Source: Chelydra serpentina
Lineage: Eukaryota; Chordata; Testudines; Chelydridae
Direction: 5' to 3'
Length of the DNA stretch: 64,000 bases
Assembly (NCBI GenBank): GCA_037349315.1
Contig: JBAIAC010000024.1
Location: forward strand, 33,405,501-33,469,500
Under the pieces are notes generated by a model. The model was not told the origin of the DNA. It did no database searches and was given only the letters and a program-made list of their open reading frames with translations. The first letter of the stretch is position 1, and each line of letters begins with the position of its first letter. Positions 35,996-49,200 of the stretch are shown piece after piece. A program made the translations under genes and the position numbers.

Positions 35996-37654
35996 AAAAT
36001 ACACAGCTAGCTTTTAAAAAATGGAACTCATACATTCTAACAAAGATTTTACACTCTATTGTATTAGAAAAGAAAGAAAATATGTACAATTCATTTTCTT
36101 GATTTTGAAAGCCAGTAAACTTTCTTAAGGCACCTTTAGAACAACAATATCCTTCAACAACAAAATCTACACAAGTGCGGGATGGGAAAATTAAAGCCAG
36201 ACCATTTAGTTTTCAGAGTTTATAAATTCTATTGGCTTTACCAAGCCAAGCATGTAAGTCTCTTGTTCTGGAGTTAATTAGCTTGATGCCTCCTGAAACT
36301 GGCTGTTTTCCTTATGTGAGGACTCCTGAATGCCATGTTGTACTTAATTGAATCTCTAGAAACTGAATAAGCTGTTTATACCACAGAAAGTTCTTAGTGT
36401 GATTTAAAAAGCTAAAGCTACTATAAGCTCTTAGAGCAGTTTAGGGGACCCTATGGTTCAAATCTTAAATGAAATCTACAAAATAAGTCAAATTTAACAA
36501 TTCTCATTTCAACCTCTTCTGAGCTGTCTGAACACCATATTCCTTAGTGGAAAGTATAGAAGATCTTCTTTCTCCCCGTGCGTGCATAATTCAAAGATGG
36601 CTAGACAATTTTGTTCTAATTTATCTTTGGACTGAGACCAGTGATATGTTTTGGAAAGTTATGGAAAAGTGGGGATAGAATGGAAGATAGATCTCAACAT
36701 TAAACTACAACTGCAACTCTGATAACCCCTGTTATAAACTGAAGTATATAATAGATTGGATTCAGAATTGGGAGTCCCAGTACACCTACACAGCAATACA
36801 CCTTCTGGGATGATTAGCAGTCCTATTTAATGACCCACCCTCAATTTAATGGCCACTTATTCAGCAACAAAATAACTGATTCCAAAAATCTGTGAAAAGA
36901 AAGGAGACACTTGAAAGGATTCAGTTGTTAGTCAGTAACCTAAGCTTCAACTTCACCATTGTGTAGTGCACATTTCTGGAGCCCCATACTTAACAGGAGG
37001 TGAAGATACCTTGATAAAAAAGTTTTTAAAACTGTGCTTTTTTAACATTTCATTAAGAGTAATGTGATGCAAAGAAACTATTAGAGCAGACTTCAGCTAG
37101 TTTAGCTTGAAACATTTTAACACATTTCATATTACTGAATTATTCTAATATTGTTTTGTTGGTGAGCTACTAACTGACAATAAATATATTTTCCAGGTAA
37201 TAAAGCCAGTTAATTTTAAGAGCTGATTGTACTATCCTCACACATTCCAAAAAATTCCCATTGGAGCTTGTCTGAATGAACGCTGTAGGCAGGAGTGCAT
37301 TATTAAGGTACATTTGAACATATTATTAAAGTAAAAACAACAATGTGGATTAAATTTAATTAAATAAAATATTAAATAAAGTACAGGTATTTGTAGCCTT
37401 CTTGAAGTTGTAACATTTTATTCTCACTCAAGTAGTTTTATTTACTAGCAATGTATGGTCCAGGAAATAAAGGCTTTTCCATAGACCATATCTATGAGCA
37501 GTTACTTAAAACCGACCAATTTTTTTCACCAGCAGAAATTAAACCACTAATTCTGCACACATTTGTGAACATCAGTAAGTGCCGACAAAATTGAGGCCCA
37601 AGGTCTTACACAAAGACTACTCAAATTCTGTAAGCCTACATAATATTTAAAAAA

Positions 37655-37905
37655 CATATACTACTTATCTTCAAAGCACTTTACAAATGTTAATGATCCT
37701 CAGCTCTGTCAAGTAGTTAAGTGAATATTGTTACACCTGTTTTACAAGCTGGTTAACTGAGACAGAAGGTGAAATCCTGGCCCTGTCAATATCACAACTC
37801 CCATTGACTTCAATAGAGCCAGAATTTCATCCAGATAGTTGAAGTGACTTGTTCAAGAACTCAGAGAGAATCTGTGTCAGTACCGGATTGAGAAATTTGA
37901 AGTCC
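37655..37905 (-). mobile_element. MIR relic interrupted by a palindromic MITE
   Basis: MIR-type phrases (CAAAGCACTTTACAAATG, TTTTACAAGCTGGTTAACTG, then GAAGTGACTTGTTCAAG) are split at 37769-37832 by an inverted-repeat insert with ends GTGAAATCCTGGC and GCCAGAATTTCATCC. Confidence 0.65.
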
Positions 37906-37925
37906 CTGGATCCACATCCTGTGCC

Positions 37926-38176
37926 CAGGGCCAGCACTTCCACTAGGCGACCCTGGGCGGTCGCCTAGGGTGGCAGGATTTGCGGGGCAGCATTTCACCG
38001 CCCTTGGCAACATTTCGGCGGTGACTCATTTTCCCGGCGGCAATTCAGCTGCAAGAAAAGCGGCCGCCGAAACGCTGCCGAGAACGCAGTTTCACAGGAG
38101 CTGCCATCGAAGCGCCACCGATTACGGCGGAGGAGCGCTGCCGCCTAGCGCGGCAAAAATCCTGGCGCCGCTACTG
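37926..38176. mobile_element. hAT-type MITE, 251 bp, with 8-bp target duplication
   Basis: Begins CAGGGCCAGCACTTCCAC and ends TGGCGCCGCTACTG. It is flanked by exact 8-bp repeats CCTGTGCC (37918-37925 and 38177-38184). It is strongly GC-rich against an AT-rich intron. No coding capacity of its own. Confidence 0.8.
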
Positions 38177-41100
38177 CCTGTGCCGGGGCACTAAATCCTG
38201 CCTATTACCTCAAACAAGCTGCACGATTTTATATTTTACTCAGTCATTTTAGACTTCTACTTGATTTCAGATTAAGAATTAAAGCAATCCTTAAAACAAA
38301 TGGTTTCATCAAGACAAATAAACAAAATTAACGGAGAGTAATGCTCAGTTCTCATTTTGATGGGTAACCTCAAGAAGTGACGTAAGTATCAGAACAGCAA
38401 TCCAGTATCCCTGTGAACACTTAAAGTCAGAGAAGCCACTATCAAATCTATCTAATAGCAACTACCTGCAAATAATTTGCCTCTAGGAAAATGTTCTATT
38501 AAATCTCCTTTCCTAATTGCTTCCTGCTGTAACAACAACCAGAAGATATCCTTAAACAGGGGCAAAGCCTCCATGGGGTAAGGAGAAGAGAGTCAGGGCA
38601 GAACATGGTCCAGACAGTTTTTAAGTATAGAAATAATCCACTTTTTAATTTAGCTTCTGCTGTGCCATTCAGAATAATTCATTGGAAACCGTGAAACATT
38701 AATTTTAAACTCAAAAATATTAATTGGAAATATATTATTTGTTAGACTTCTTATTAATACATCAATAAATAACAGTCAAATAAATTGTACTTCACTTTTG
38801 CTTCAAGCCTACAAAATGTACTTAAACGTTGAGAAAGAAGTAAATTTTAGTACATTCTGTGGATTTCATATTCATTCAGCTCTACCTATATTTACTGTCA
38901 CTATACTCTACAGAGCAGAGTTCCACATAACTTGCATTCCAAGAAATAGAAATATTTCATGATTTTAAAAGCAACTAGGTAAAAGGGAGGAGGGGGAGAA
39001 TGAAGGGAGAGAGAGACATTAATATAATTTTGACCTGTGCAGCAGAAGGTCTAACCTGCGCTCTTGACACTCCTTTCATTTATCACAGTGAGTTTTTACT
39101 ACACACTATTCTCTAGATGCAGTTGTTACCTTGGTAACTGCACACAACATACACATTCTATATCACAAACACAGAGCGTATAACATAAAATGTTGTCCAG
39201 TTTCACATTTAACTGTCAGGAACTATATTATTTTTATTTAAATGCACTTCTCTTTTTTTATTTGATTACAGTAACTTTTTTAAAATTAGGCAAATAGTTA
39301 CAAAAATGGGGAGGGGAATAAGGAAAGTGTAATAGGTGGGAGGTTCCATATTTTGTGTTTTAAAATATGCAAGACAAATATTTTACGTTAGTGAGTTTTA
39401 TCTGCTGTATGAACAGATTAGTCACTGTACAGAAACACAAAAGGGACATACGTCATACCCATGTATTTTCCCATTTTAATTTGCATTCCTGCTATACTGC
39501 AAATTTGTTTTCATCTCAGAAAACTGAATAGTGTGCCTTTTTATTATTACTTTATCTTGTAATGAATCACATATATTATCCTCAGATTAATACTATGCAA
39601 AAACTTGTTAAACTTGGTTTTAAGCACAATGTAGTTTTTAGTAAATAAAACTCTAGGGAGAAAAAAATCTTTTACACAGTGCATAAGAAGCACCATTGAT
39701 GTGCAGCTCACATTAATATCCCCACATGTTGCTTGTCTAAAATACACAATTTGTAAGCATTCATGTAAATAAATTTATGCACACACTTAAATGTTTGCAG
39801 AATCAGGGCCCATTTGTGTTACTGGTAATGACTTAAGATTCCTTCAGTACTTGTACTGTTGCATGTACTGATTTTTTTAAAAAATTTCAGTTACACAGAA
39901 TTGTTAGTACTGATATTTCTTTCTATTGAATAAGCTGAATATCTTCCAAGATTTCTACAATTCAAATACTAAAGAGATCTTCTCTTACCTGGCAGAAATT
40001 AAACTGTCATCGCTAAAGTCAATATTTATTACAAATATGACTGCATACTATTGCTAGTTATGATTACTATAGCGTATACAAATTCATCAAAAACAACAAA
40101 CTGAAATAAATCTAAAGTCTTATGAAGTTGTAAAATATCAACAATAGATATATTTTCGGAATGCTAAAAATAAAGAAACTGTATGTAGAAAAGACAATAC
40201 AAAAAAGTGCATTTCAGTAAATTTTAACATTACTATGTTGAATTGCACAGCATCACTTTATTGTGTTAGGACTTTAGATACTAATACATCACTTTAAACA
40301 AAACTTAAAACACTGTGGTGAAAGCCATTCGGAGCTATTCATTCTGTCCTGCAGTTTTAGCATCAATCATTGTGCCAGCACTGAGCTTTTTTTAATAGAT
40401 TTCTAAAGATTTTTGAAGAAGAATGGCAGATATTTAGCAAAATCTATCGAGCCATAATTTCCTCCTATTAATCATGGCATTAAGACTAAAGGGAAAGACA
40501 AATCAATTTTTAACAGATATACTTGCATTTGGTTTCTAAACAGTAATATTTCACTATTATATCTATCATATACTTGACAAGTGTTTAATCTATTTCTTTT
40601 ATGTAAGCCTTATGTCTTGCAGCAAATGTTATAGTTTTATGCATATGGGCCAGGGTCATTAAAGAGCTGATTATATTGTCCCTTGACTGTTATGATTCAG
40701 TCATTCAATATAAAGGTAAGACAAAAAGTTACAGGCTGTCATTGGTCTAGTCCCCTAGATGAGCATTCTGGTCCAAGTCCTCCTGATACCACTCTAGCAG
40801 GCCCAAATTTTAGCTCGATCAATGTGTGTCTGTTGCTTTGGGAGCAGAGGAGAAACAACACAGAGGGATTCCAGAAACTCCATGACATGTCTTAGCAGGA
40901 ACATGAAAGGAGATGTGCAGACAGGTTGAGGGAGCAGGCCAATGACTTTGCAGATAGATCCTTTGGCCATAAACAGTGCAAAGGGGACATGAAACCTATG
41001 AGCTGTACTAAAGGCAAAGCCCATCCATGCAGATACAAAATCAGATGCTCTCAGGGAGGGGGAATAAAGATTCTATCCTTTGACCTGTAGGTCGGCCTTT

Positions 41101-42141
41101 TTCCCAGGCTTTGTGGAGGGGACCAAAATTTCACCCTCTAATTATAAATATGGTCCATTAAATGGGTCAAAATATACAAAAGATCATGACTGATTCTGTA
41201 ATCATGGGGTTAATTATAAAATATACAGGGTGTAAACGTTATATAAGCACACATTTTATTCATATAGAGTGACACCCTCTCTTCTTTTTGCAGAGCCCAG
41301 GTACGCAGGTCTTGTACAAATGATCAGAAGAGATGGAATCCTCCATATCACCTGAGACCCTGAATTTGAGACAGCCTCTCCATGAGAGTAGCATCTGCCA
41401 CCCTTTTCCTTCCTCTCAAGGGAAAATTTGGATAGTGGATCCATGCAATCACAAATCCACTAGCTGTGTCCCTCCCCTGGGTCCCTTATGGAGGCTCTCT
41501 GAAACTAAACACCTCTCCCCGCTGCAAAGTGGAAGTGCACTACTTTTGCTGCCTTTGGGGCTCTCTATGCCCCATGTGGAAGACTTAGGGAGTGGCATAA
41601 GGAAATAGGTTTTGGCCCTTAATAAGTTCATATATTTGCAATGTAAAGCCATTCCAATACATAAATAAAATAAATTAATAAATGTACATACATACGTATA
41701 GGACACTGAACTTAAAAACATATTTAAATAAAAAGTGTCTTAACCTAGCTTCTAACAGCACTTAAATAATTTTAAAAAATGAAAGTTTGCTAAATCCAGT
41801 TTCCTCTCTCTATTAAAAATCTCAGAGTGTGGTGGTGTAATGAGTCAAACCACACTCCAGGACTTTCACTGTGCTATAGCAGTGTTCACATGGGATGTTA
41901 CCAGGTGGCAAGCTGGTTTGCCGCGCAGTACCCTGCTGTTTAGACAAGCTCTAATTTTAAATTGTCTTCTTGATTACAACTAGTTCTCTATATGTTCTTA
42001 TGAAACAATTTATTGTGAAAAGCTATTTTCACTAGCTAAATTACTGAATGTGCTTCAAGGAAAGTACTAGTTATTTTAATCCATTATATTTTTTACTTTA
42101 GCAATACAGCATACTCGAACATGTTTGATTTAATGAAATCA

Positions 42142-42432
<291 letters not shown>

Positions 42433-42792
42433 TCAAGAGAGGAAATCCAAAATTTTGTTCCTTTTATGTGGCTTGTAGAATAACACTGCACCTTTGATAA
42501 AATTTAAAGACACAACTTTGTCACAAATGTGTATTATCAAGCATGGCTGAAAAGACATCGGGGACAAATTCAGAATGTATCTTACTGTATGGCAGGCTAA
42601 GAATACTTCAATTATTTCTTTTTTTATTATCAAAATATTCTAATTTGTTTTATGTTGATTTTCAGTTATTTTTGTAGGGTTGTATAGTGGATTTATAGTT
42701 TTATTTTAAACATAACACGTTGTGTGTATTACACTTCAGTAAGTGCTCTCTCCATTCCTAAGTCACTTATGCAGCTGGTGAACAGACACTAT

Positions 42793-43091
42793 GGGCTGGT
42801 CCACACTGGGGGTGGGGGGGATCGATCTAAGATACGCAACTTCAGCTACGTGAATAACGTAGCTGAAGTCGAATATCTTAGATTGATTTTTAAAAGTACT
42901 TACCCCGGTCCACACCGCAGCAGGCAGGCTCCCCCATCGACAGCGCTTCCTCCGCTTGTGGAGCTGGAGTTCCGGTGTTGACGGGGAGCGGCTCTGGGAT
43001 CGATTTATCGCGTCTAGTCAAGACGCGATTAATCGATCCCAGAACATCGATCACTACCCGCCGAATCGGGCGGGTAGTGTGGACGTAGCCT
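42793..43091 (+). mobile_element. Harbinger-like MITE copy B, 299 bp
   Basis: Ends GGGCTGGTCCACACT and AGTGTGGACGTAGCC. Hairpin 1 is built on GATCTAAGATACGCAACTTC with its complement ending ATCTTAGATTG. Hairpin 2 is GGGATCGATTTATCGCGTCT with its complement. It carries GGGGTAAGTAC on the minus strand at 42897-42907, a strong splice-donor consensus in DPYD sense orientation. It lies 414 bp from exon 5. Confidence 0.82.
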
Positions 43092-43943
43092 AAGTAACTG
43101 CAGACCCAAGTTCTCTCTCCATATAATAATAACCGTAACAACTATCAAGAAAAGTCCAGGAAACATTTGTGTGCCGGAGGTTTCCCTAAAGACCACCACT
43201 GATCATGGGAAGATGAAAGTCACACCTATGCAGGGGACCAGCTCCAGGCTCATGCACTAGGCCTGGAGGGCTTATGTTGGCATATGCAGATGAGAGTGAG
43301 TGCCATTCCAACCCTCTCCAATCTACGAACAACTGCAAGAAGAAAGGTCTGTTTTCTATTCTCTCCAGCCACCTCTTCCACATATCATTCTCCAGTAACT
43401 TTTTTAATGAAAATTGTTTTCAGAGCTGGTCTATGATTACACTGATCTGCACCAGGGAGTCATTCTCCCAATCAGGACGATAACTGGCTCAGAAGAATCA
43501 GAAGGTGTAGAGCTAGTGGGAGGTAAAGAGCTCATTGACAGGTGCCCTTCACAGTGCAGAGCTGGAGAGTTTTATTTTCAACCTTCACGTTTAGCAGGGT
43601 AATACACGTGCAATGTGCATCTTCAAAGGGAACAATATCCCACACAGTGTGACACTTAAGTAGTGAATATGCAGAGCATTTTCAAAATTTGATTATGTAA
43701 CAAAATGTGGGTTACCAAAAAAAGGTCAGATATGATTTGAAATGTTCTAATTGACCAAGGCACACATTAAAGGACTGGGCATAATGTTCATAGGCTCAAC
43801 CAGATGAAGCGGTCAGGGACAGTGAGTTCCAGTAGGGCTCCAATGTTTAAGAAAGAAGTTTTTAGAAGTAGTTGGGCCTTTCTTCTACATATTGCAGAGC
43901 CTACTCCACTGGCCATTCCATGATTACACAGATCACAAAGCCA

Positions 43944-44067
43944 TAGGGTGACCAGAAGTCCCAATTTTATAGGGACAGTCCTGATTTTTGGATCTTTTTC
44001 TTATATAGGCTCCTATTACCCCCCACACCCTGTCCCGATTTTTCACACTTGCTGTCTGGTCACCCTA
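43944..44067. mobile_element. hAT-type MITE, 124 bp, with 8-bp target duplication
   Basis: TIRs TAGGGTGACCAG and CTGGTCACCCTA. Exact 8-bp flanking repeat CAAAGCCA (43936-43943 and 44068-44075). Same family as 7839-7961 in the opposite orientation. Confidence 0.88.
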
Positions 44068-44809
44068 CAAAGCCATGCATACATTTTCAAGGGGTTTGCT
44101 CCTAAATTACTACATCAGTTGGAAGCTCTAGTCTTGGGCAAACAGGAAAAAATTGGTTAATTAAGCAAGTCATTTATGAAGGGACTTCCTTCAGCTGTTT
44201 TGTCTGTGGTGACAGGTAAGTGAGATATTGGGCCTGATTCCCATTTATGTTGTCCACTTTTCACTGCTCTGGCAATGTAAAGGGGCCTAGAAGTGCCTGT
44301 TAACGTGATTAAAAATGTAATTTACACCCATTTTATGGCTCCTTTATTCTGCCAGAGCAATGTAACAGATCTTTGCTGTAAATGACAATCCCAGCACATT
44401 AAGTTCAATATTCAATATTGGCTAGAGCAATTGTTTCCTTGCTTCTCTGAAAAAGGACCACCCAGACCTAAATTGTTGGGCATTTGTCTTCAGAATTCAA
44501 ACAAGCTAGTTTTCATTACTTTCACATTTTGGTTTTGCTTCACATTCTGCTGGGTTTCTTCATATGTTCTGTGCTGGGGGGCGGCTGTTGTGCCCAGGAT
44601 GGTTATGTTTGTTGATTTCAATTTTGGTACAAGAGAAAGAATTACAATAACCAAATGTAACGTCATCTAAGAAAGATAATTAAGGATTCATAAATCTTTG
44701 AAGCTTCATAATTAAAATTGGTGCATACAGATAATCAACATCCTTAGTTTATCATATTAACTAACTATTCCTCTTTAAGAATCATTTTTATCATAGGCCG
44801 GTACAATAT

Positions 44810-44840
44810 GTATTTATTTATTTATTTATTTATTTATTTC
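44810..44840. repeat. (TATT)n simple repeat
   Basis: About seven TTTA units in a row. Confidence 0.95.
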
Positions 44841-45411
44841 ACATTGCTTCTGTGGCACCCTCCTTAGAAATCTCCATTATTTAATTTTAATCATGTTGAT
44901 TGTTTGCTGTGTTATTGAATTATGATCTTGATTAAATTTAAGCTGAGAAGCATTACTTATTGATTTGGTATGCAGCCATTATATACCTTTATATAGAGAC
45001 TTTTACCATACGAGTACTGTGAGATATGCCCCACACATCACAATGCCAAGTAGTAAAACAATATGCACAGAATGTATAAAATGTTTTGTAGTGTTAACAT
45101 TTTTAAGTGAATGTAGTGATCAATAAAAAGGCACCGAACTGACAAAGCTAGAGCTCAAAGAGTGCTATTTATTCAGAGAACAAGCATACCAAAAGCAGCA
45201 GCATTGCAAGCTTTCCACACAGATTCAACAATATGCCTCAACCCGGTGCTAAAGGGATCACCTCTAGAAGTGAAAGGGGAATTTAGGTTCAATGCTCACT
45301 CAGCCTCTCAGCTTCAGCTGCCAAACAGAAAGCTAATTAGTGTCAATTCTACTGGTGGCAATTCTGTAATGTGGACATATTTCTACTCAGAAACAACCTA
45401 ATATCAACATC

Positions 45412-45640
45412 ATGGGCAGTGCAGCCTAGTGGATAGAGCACTAGACTGGGACACAATAGACCTGTGTTCTATTCCCAGCCCTGCAACTAGCCTGCTGGGT
45501 GACCTTGGGCAAACCACTTCACTTCTCTATGCCTCAGGTTTCTTCATGTTTGAAACTTGGATTATAAGGGCCTCCACTATAATGAGAGCTAGCTATTCTT
45601 TTATTAGTGTAAATCATTTTACAGAGGCTACTTACCAGGT
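45412..45640 (+). mobile_element. MIR-type SINE with clear tRNA-like head
   Basis: GCCTAGTGGATAGAGCACTA resembles a tRNA box A region and GTTCTATTCCCAGC a box B. These are followed by the MIR core GGTGACCTTGGGCAAACCAC and TTCTCTATGCCTCAGGTTTC. It is in antisense orientation to DPYD. Confidence 0.85.
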
Positions 45641-48600
45641 ATCAGATGGTAACTTTCCAGATGAAATCCTTGTCACCTTCCTAAGTGAGTTGCCCAAGCA
45701 ACATCAAGGTTAGGATTTGCCCTCAGTCTATTCTGATTTGAACTGATAATCTTAGTGAAAAGCTCTCATGTTCTATTACCCATTTTTAGTACCATAAATA
45801 TTTAGATGTTTTCTGTATTGTATTTAAGTATAATATGGAACAGTATTTCTTTTAAAAATATTTTTCTAAAACAATTACTATGTTTCAGATAAGCTGCCAT
45901 AGTTTTCAATCAGTCACTGAACCAAATCCTCAATTTCTGATCCTGTCCAAATTCACCCATCATGAGCGGCTAACTAGCCCATTTGAGAGAATTTTATTGT
46001 GATGTTATACCGATCCCTGCTGCTATATGCTATGTTTTCAGGAGATCTATGATGTTTCTCATAATTGTGCATAACTGTCATTTGCTGAAACAGCAATTTT
46101 ATTCCAGAAAGGAAATCTTAGGACAACACAAGGTAGGTTGTCCTAAGGAAGCACATAGTATTAGTAAAAGATATTTTAGAAATATGAAGAATTTAGAATT
46201 ATAGATCGGATGTAGGTGATTTGGAGTTTTCCACACACCTCTGCTTACTTGACTTACTAGTTATAGTAGTGTTTGCTTGTTGAAGACCAACCATGCTACT
46301 TTATAGGCACTCAAGTTACTAAATATCAACTACACCCACTTACTGTGGAAAAGAGGGGAAAATCCTTAGTACAACAGCTAAAATACTTTGCAGCTCTGTG
46401 ATGGTGTGTTTCTGTGTATTTATCCCTTCTTTACTATACCGATTTTTCATGTAACACATGCCAGACATCATTAGAAAGAATGCATTTTTCTAAACTTTTA
46501 CAAAAACTAATAAGGAAAGGAAATATAATCTAGTTTTAATATGCCGCTGAAAATTATAGTACTATTGTACTACAGCAATAAGCCATTTTGCATATGGCAG
46601 AGACAAATTAACAAACAATAAATAAGAATACTTTGCACTTATATGACACCATTCATCTGAAGATCTTTAAATGCTTTATGGTGTAATCCGTATAGTCAGT
46701 CTTCTCTGATACTTCTTATATAAGGAAAGTACCTCTAATATTGAAAAGACTTACATTATATAATTGCAAACACTTATTTAGCACTTATTCCAATTCTCAA
46801 TTAAATTAATGGGAGTCTTAATCATATTCATATAACACAACCATAACAGTTATTTTACAGAGCCCAAGGATGTGCTAGATCCCTCACAAAATAGGTAAGG
46901 TGATATGACCCCTACCCGGAGGCGTTTCTGAACTAATATCAGACATGATGCAGCAAGGGGTAGCTAGACAGTATAATTGTTTGGGGGGGGATGACTCAGC
47001 AAAGGCTATTGCACAACCTACAACACAAATAATTTAAAAGTAAAATAGTTTGGGATATTTTTAACTACATACAAATAAATAAGCAGATGACTCAGTTGGC
47101 TAATTCTTGTAGACATCAGGGAGGAAGCAGGTCAAGAACTAGAATGCTCTAGAGATTGTTTTATTTAAATGGAATAAATGCCGCCTCCTCATGCCTTGAT
47201 GCACAAAATGTCTTTTCCTAGGCACTTCCACAGAAAGAAATTAATCTAACTGGATAGGATATTTTTTGGTTTCCTTCATCAAAATGTCAATAAATACACA
47301 TTGGTAAGGGAGAAACCAGAAACAAGCCTTAAACAGACATCAATAATCAGTGGAAAGCAGGCAGAGGAGGATCTCCACATGTATCACTTGGAAGTATTAC
47401 ATAATTTGCATGCAAATGAGATTTTTTTTTTTACTTGAGAAAACCTATTAAAACATGTAGGATCAATACTGTGAGATGAAAAGAAATTACATTTATTATC
47501 AGGAAATTCTTACAGCATCTATTCATTCATCTAATTTAAGCACACTTCATATAAATTTCACATAGATCATGACTTTCTGATATTGTAGTTTTCTCAAATA
47601 CAACAAAGTGACTGCAGGATTGTGTTCTGTATAAAAAGAATGAAAGCACCAGCTTAGCCAGGATGTGGAGATGGGGTGGAGTGAAAGCAGAAAGGTAGGA
47701 AGAGGAGTGGGATGGGAAGAAAAGGGGGAGGAGAGAGAATAAAACAGTTTCACTTCTTTTTTTGTCTCTTGGTAAAATATTTTAAAACGGACACAATTAC
47801 AAATCAAAATTTCCAAGAAAATTACTTGCACCTCCCATCCACCGTTATCTATGTTTTCTTAAGTTTTTACAAAAATCAAAATGTGTTGGGTCAAATATTG
47901 TTGTTTAAAATGACATAATGAACAACAATTGAAAAACATATATTGATACAGAAGATAGGTATCAACAACCCAACATATTTATATCTATGCACGTCAGTTC
48001 AAATTTGAATAAGTTCACGCCCCCTATTATTTCAAAGTAGAATGAATAAAACAGAAGAATGAGTTATCAAATATCACATATATTCTATATTACAATGCTG
48101 CTGATTTTAATCAATCCAGAAAACTTTCACATCATTTGACTTATGTCATCATAACAGGACTGTAATTTCACACAGTGTCACTATCCTTTTATGAAAAAGA
48201 GGGAAAGGAATATCTTGTACTGTCATTTTGTTCTTTGTAGTCTACAATGTGAGAGATTCCTTAATTGACATAGTGTCATTGCAACAAGTCTATTCCACAT
48301 AATTATACTATGGCAACTGAAACCAGCTGTCAGCCATTCCATTACACTAACTACAAATAGACATCTCAAGAAAAGTCACTGTTTCAAGTACATCAATTTA
48401 ACACCATTACTATTTTTCTTTTAAATGTTTTTTGTACTTAGTGACTTGAAATATGTAGAGATTAAGAAAGAAAATTGAATAAAACTGTACTCTTAAAAAA
48501 GATGGAGTCCCATGAATTTTTCTTAAAAACTGTAATGTGTATTTGCAATTCTTACCAATTTTATAGTCACTTAACACTCTATTACAATCTACTAATTGTA

Positions 48601-48715
48601 TTAACAGTATCACAATTATACTATTTTACATCTGAATTCTGATTCATGATTTTATAAGACATTCCCAGTGGGATAGATGTTCCTTATTCTGTTACTCAAA
48701 GTACCTCTGGAGTGG

Positions 48716-49200
48716 GGGAGGAATTATTCCTTTCTCTCCATTCCTCTCACTTCTCACAATCCTGTTTCTTTCTCTTCCCCATCTCCCTTCCAACCTCATA
48801 TAGCCTCTCTCCCATTCACATTCTCCCTCCCTGTTTCCCCACTGTTTCCTGTCTCCCATTTGTCCTTATTACATTTGCACCCTTATTTCCCCTCACTTTC
48901 CATTTATAAGGTCCTATCCCTAACATTTCCCTTCTCTTTTAACCCCCCCTCAGTCTCCTTCAGTATACATTCCCCCATAACCCTCAGTCTTCCTCCCTAC
49001 ACCCCATATTACCCAATCTCTCCTGTGCAATCTACCCCCCATGCCCTTTAGTCTCTTCTTACCCCATACATTTCTCTGAACCTCTCGCTTGCACACTACT
49101 TCCCTCTGCACCCTCTCTGGCTCCTCCAGCACTTCGTCAAGCTCCCTCATGCTCACCACATTCCCCTATCTCTTCATAGTTTCCTGTCCAGCCTCTTATC
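48716..49200 (+). repeat. Pyrimidine-rich tract
   Basis: Nearly 500 bp dominated by C and T on the plus strand (TTCCCCATCTCCCTTCC and similar), purine-rich on the DPYD sense strand. An apparent open frame here is a composition effect. Confidence 0.8.

Noticed and set aside
45412..45485. Possible tRNA gene
   Set aside because: The box A and box B-like motifs belong to a MIR-type SINE head. The sequence continues into the MIR core and does not close into a cloverleaf.
48677..49051. 124-residue open frame
   Set aside because: Pyrimidine-rich low-complexity tract, encoding only P/S/F/L runs. No conserved domain.
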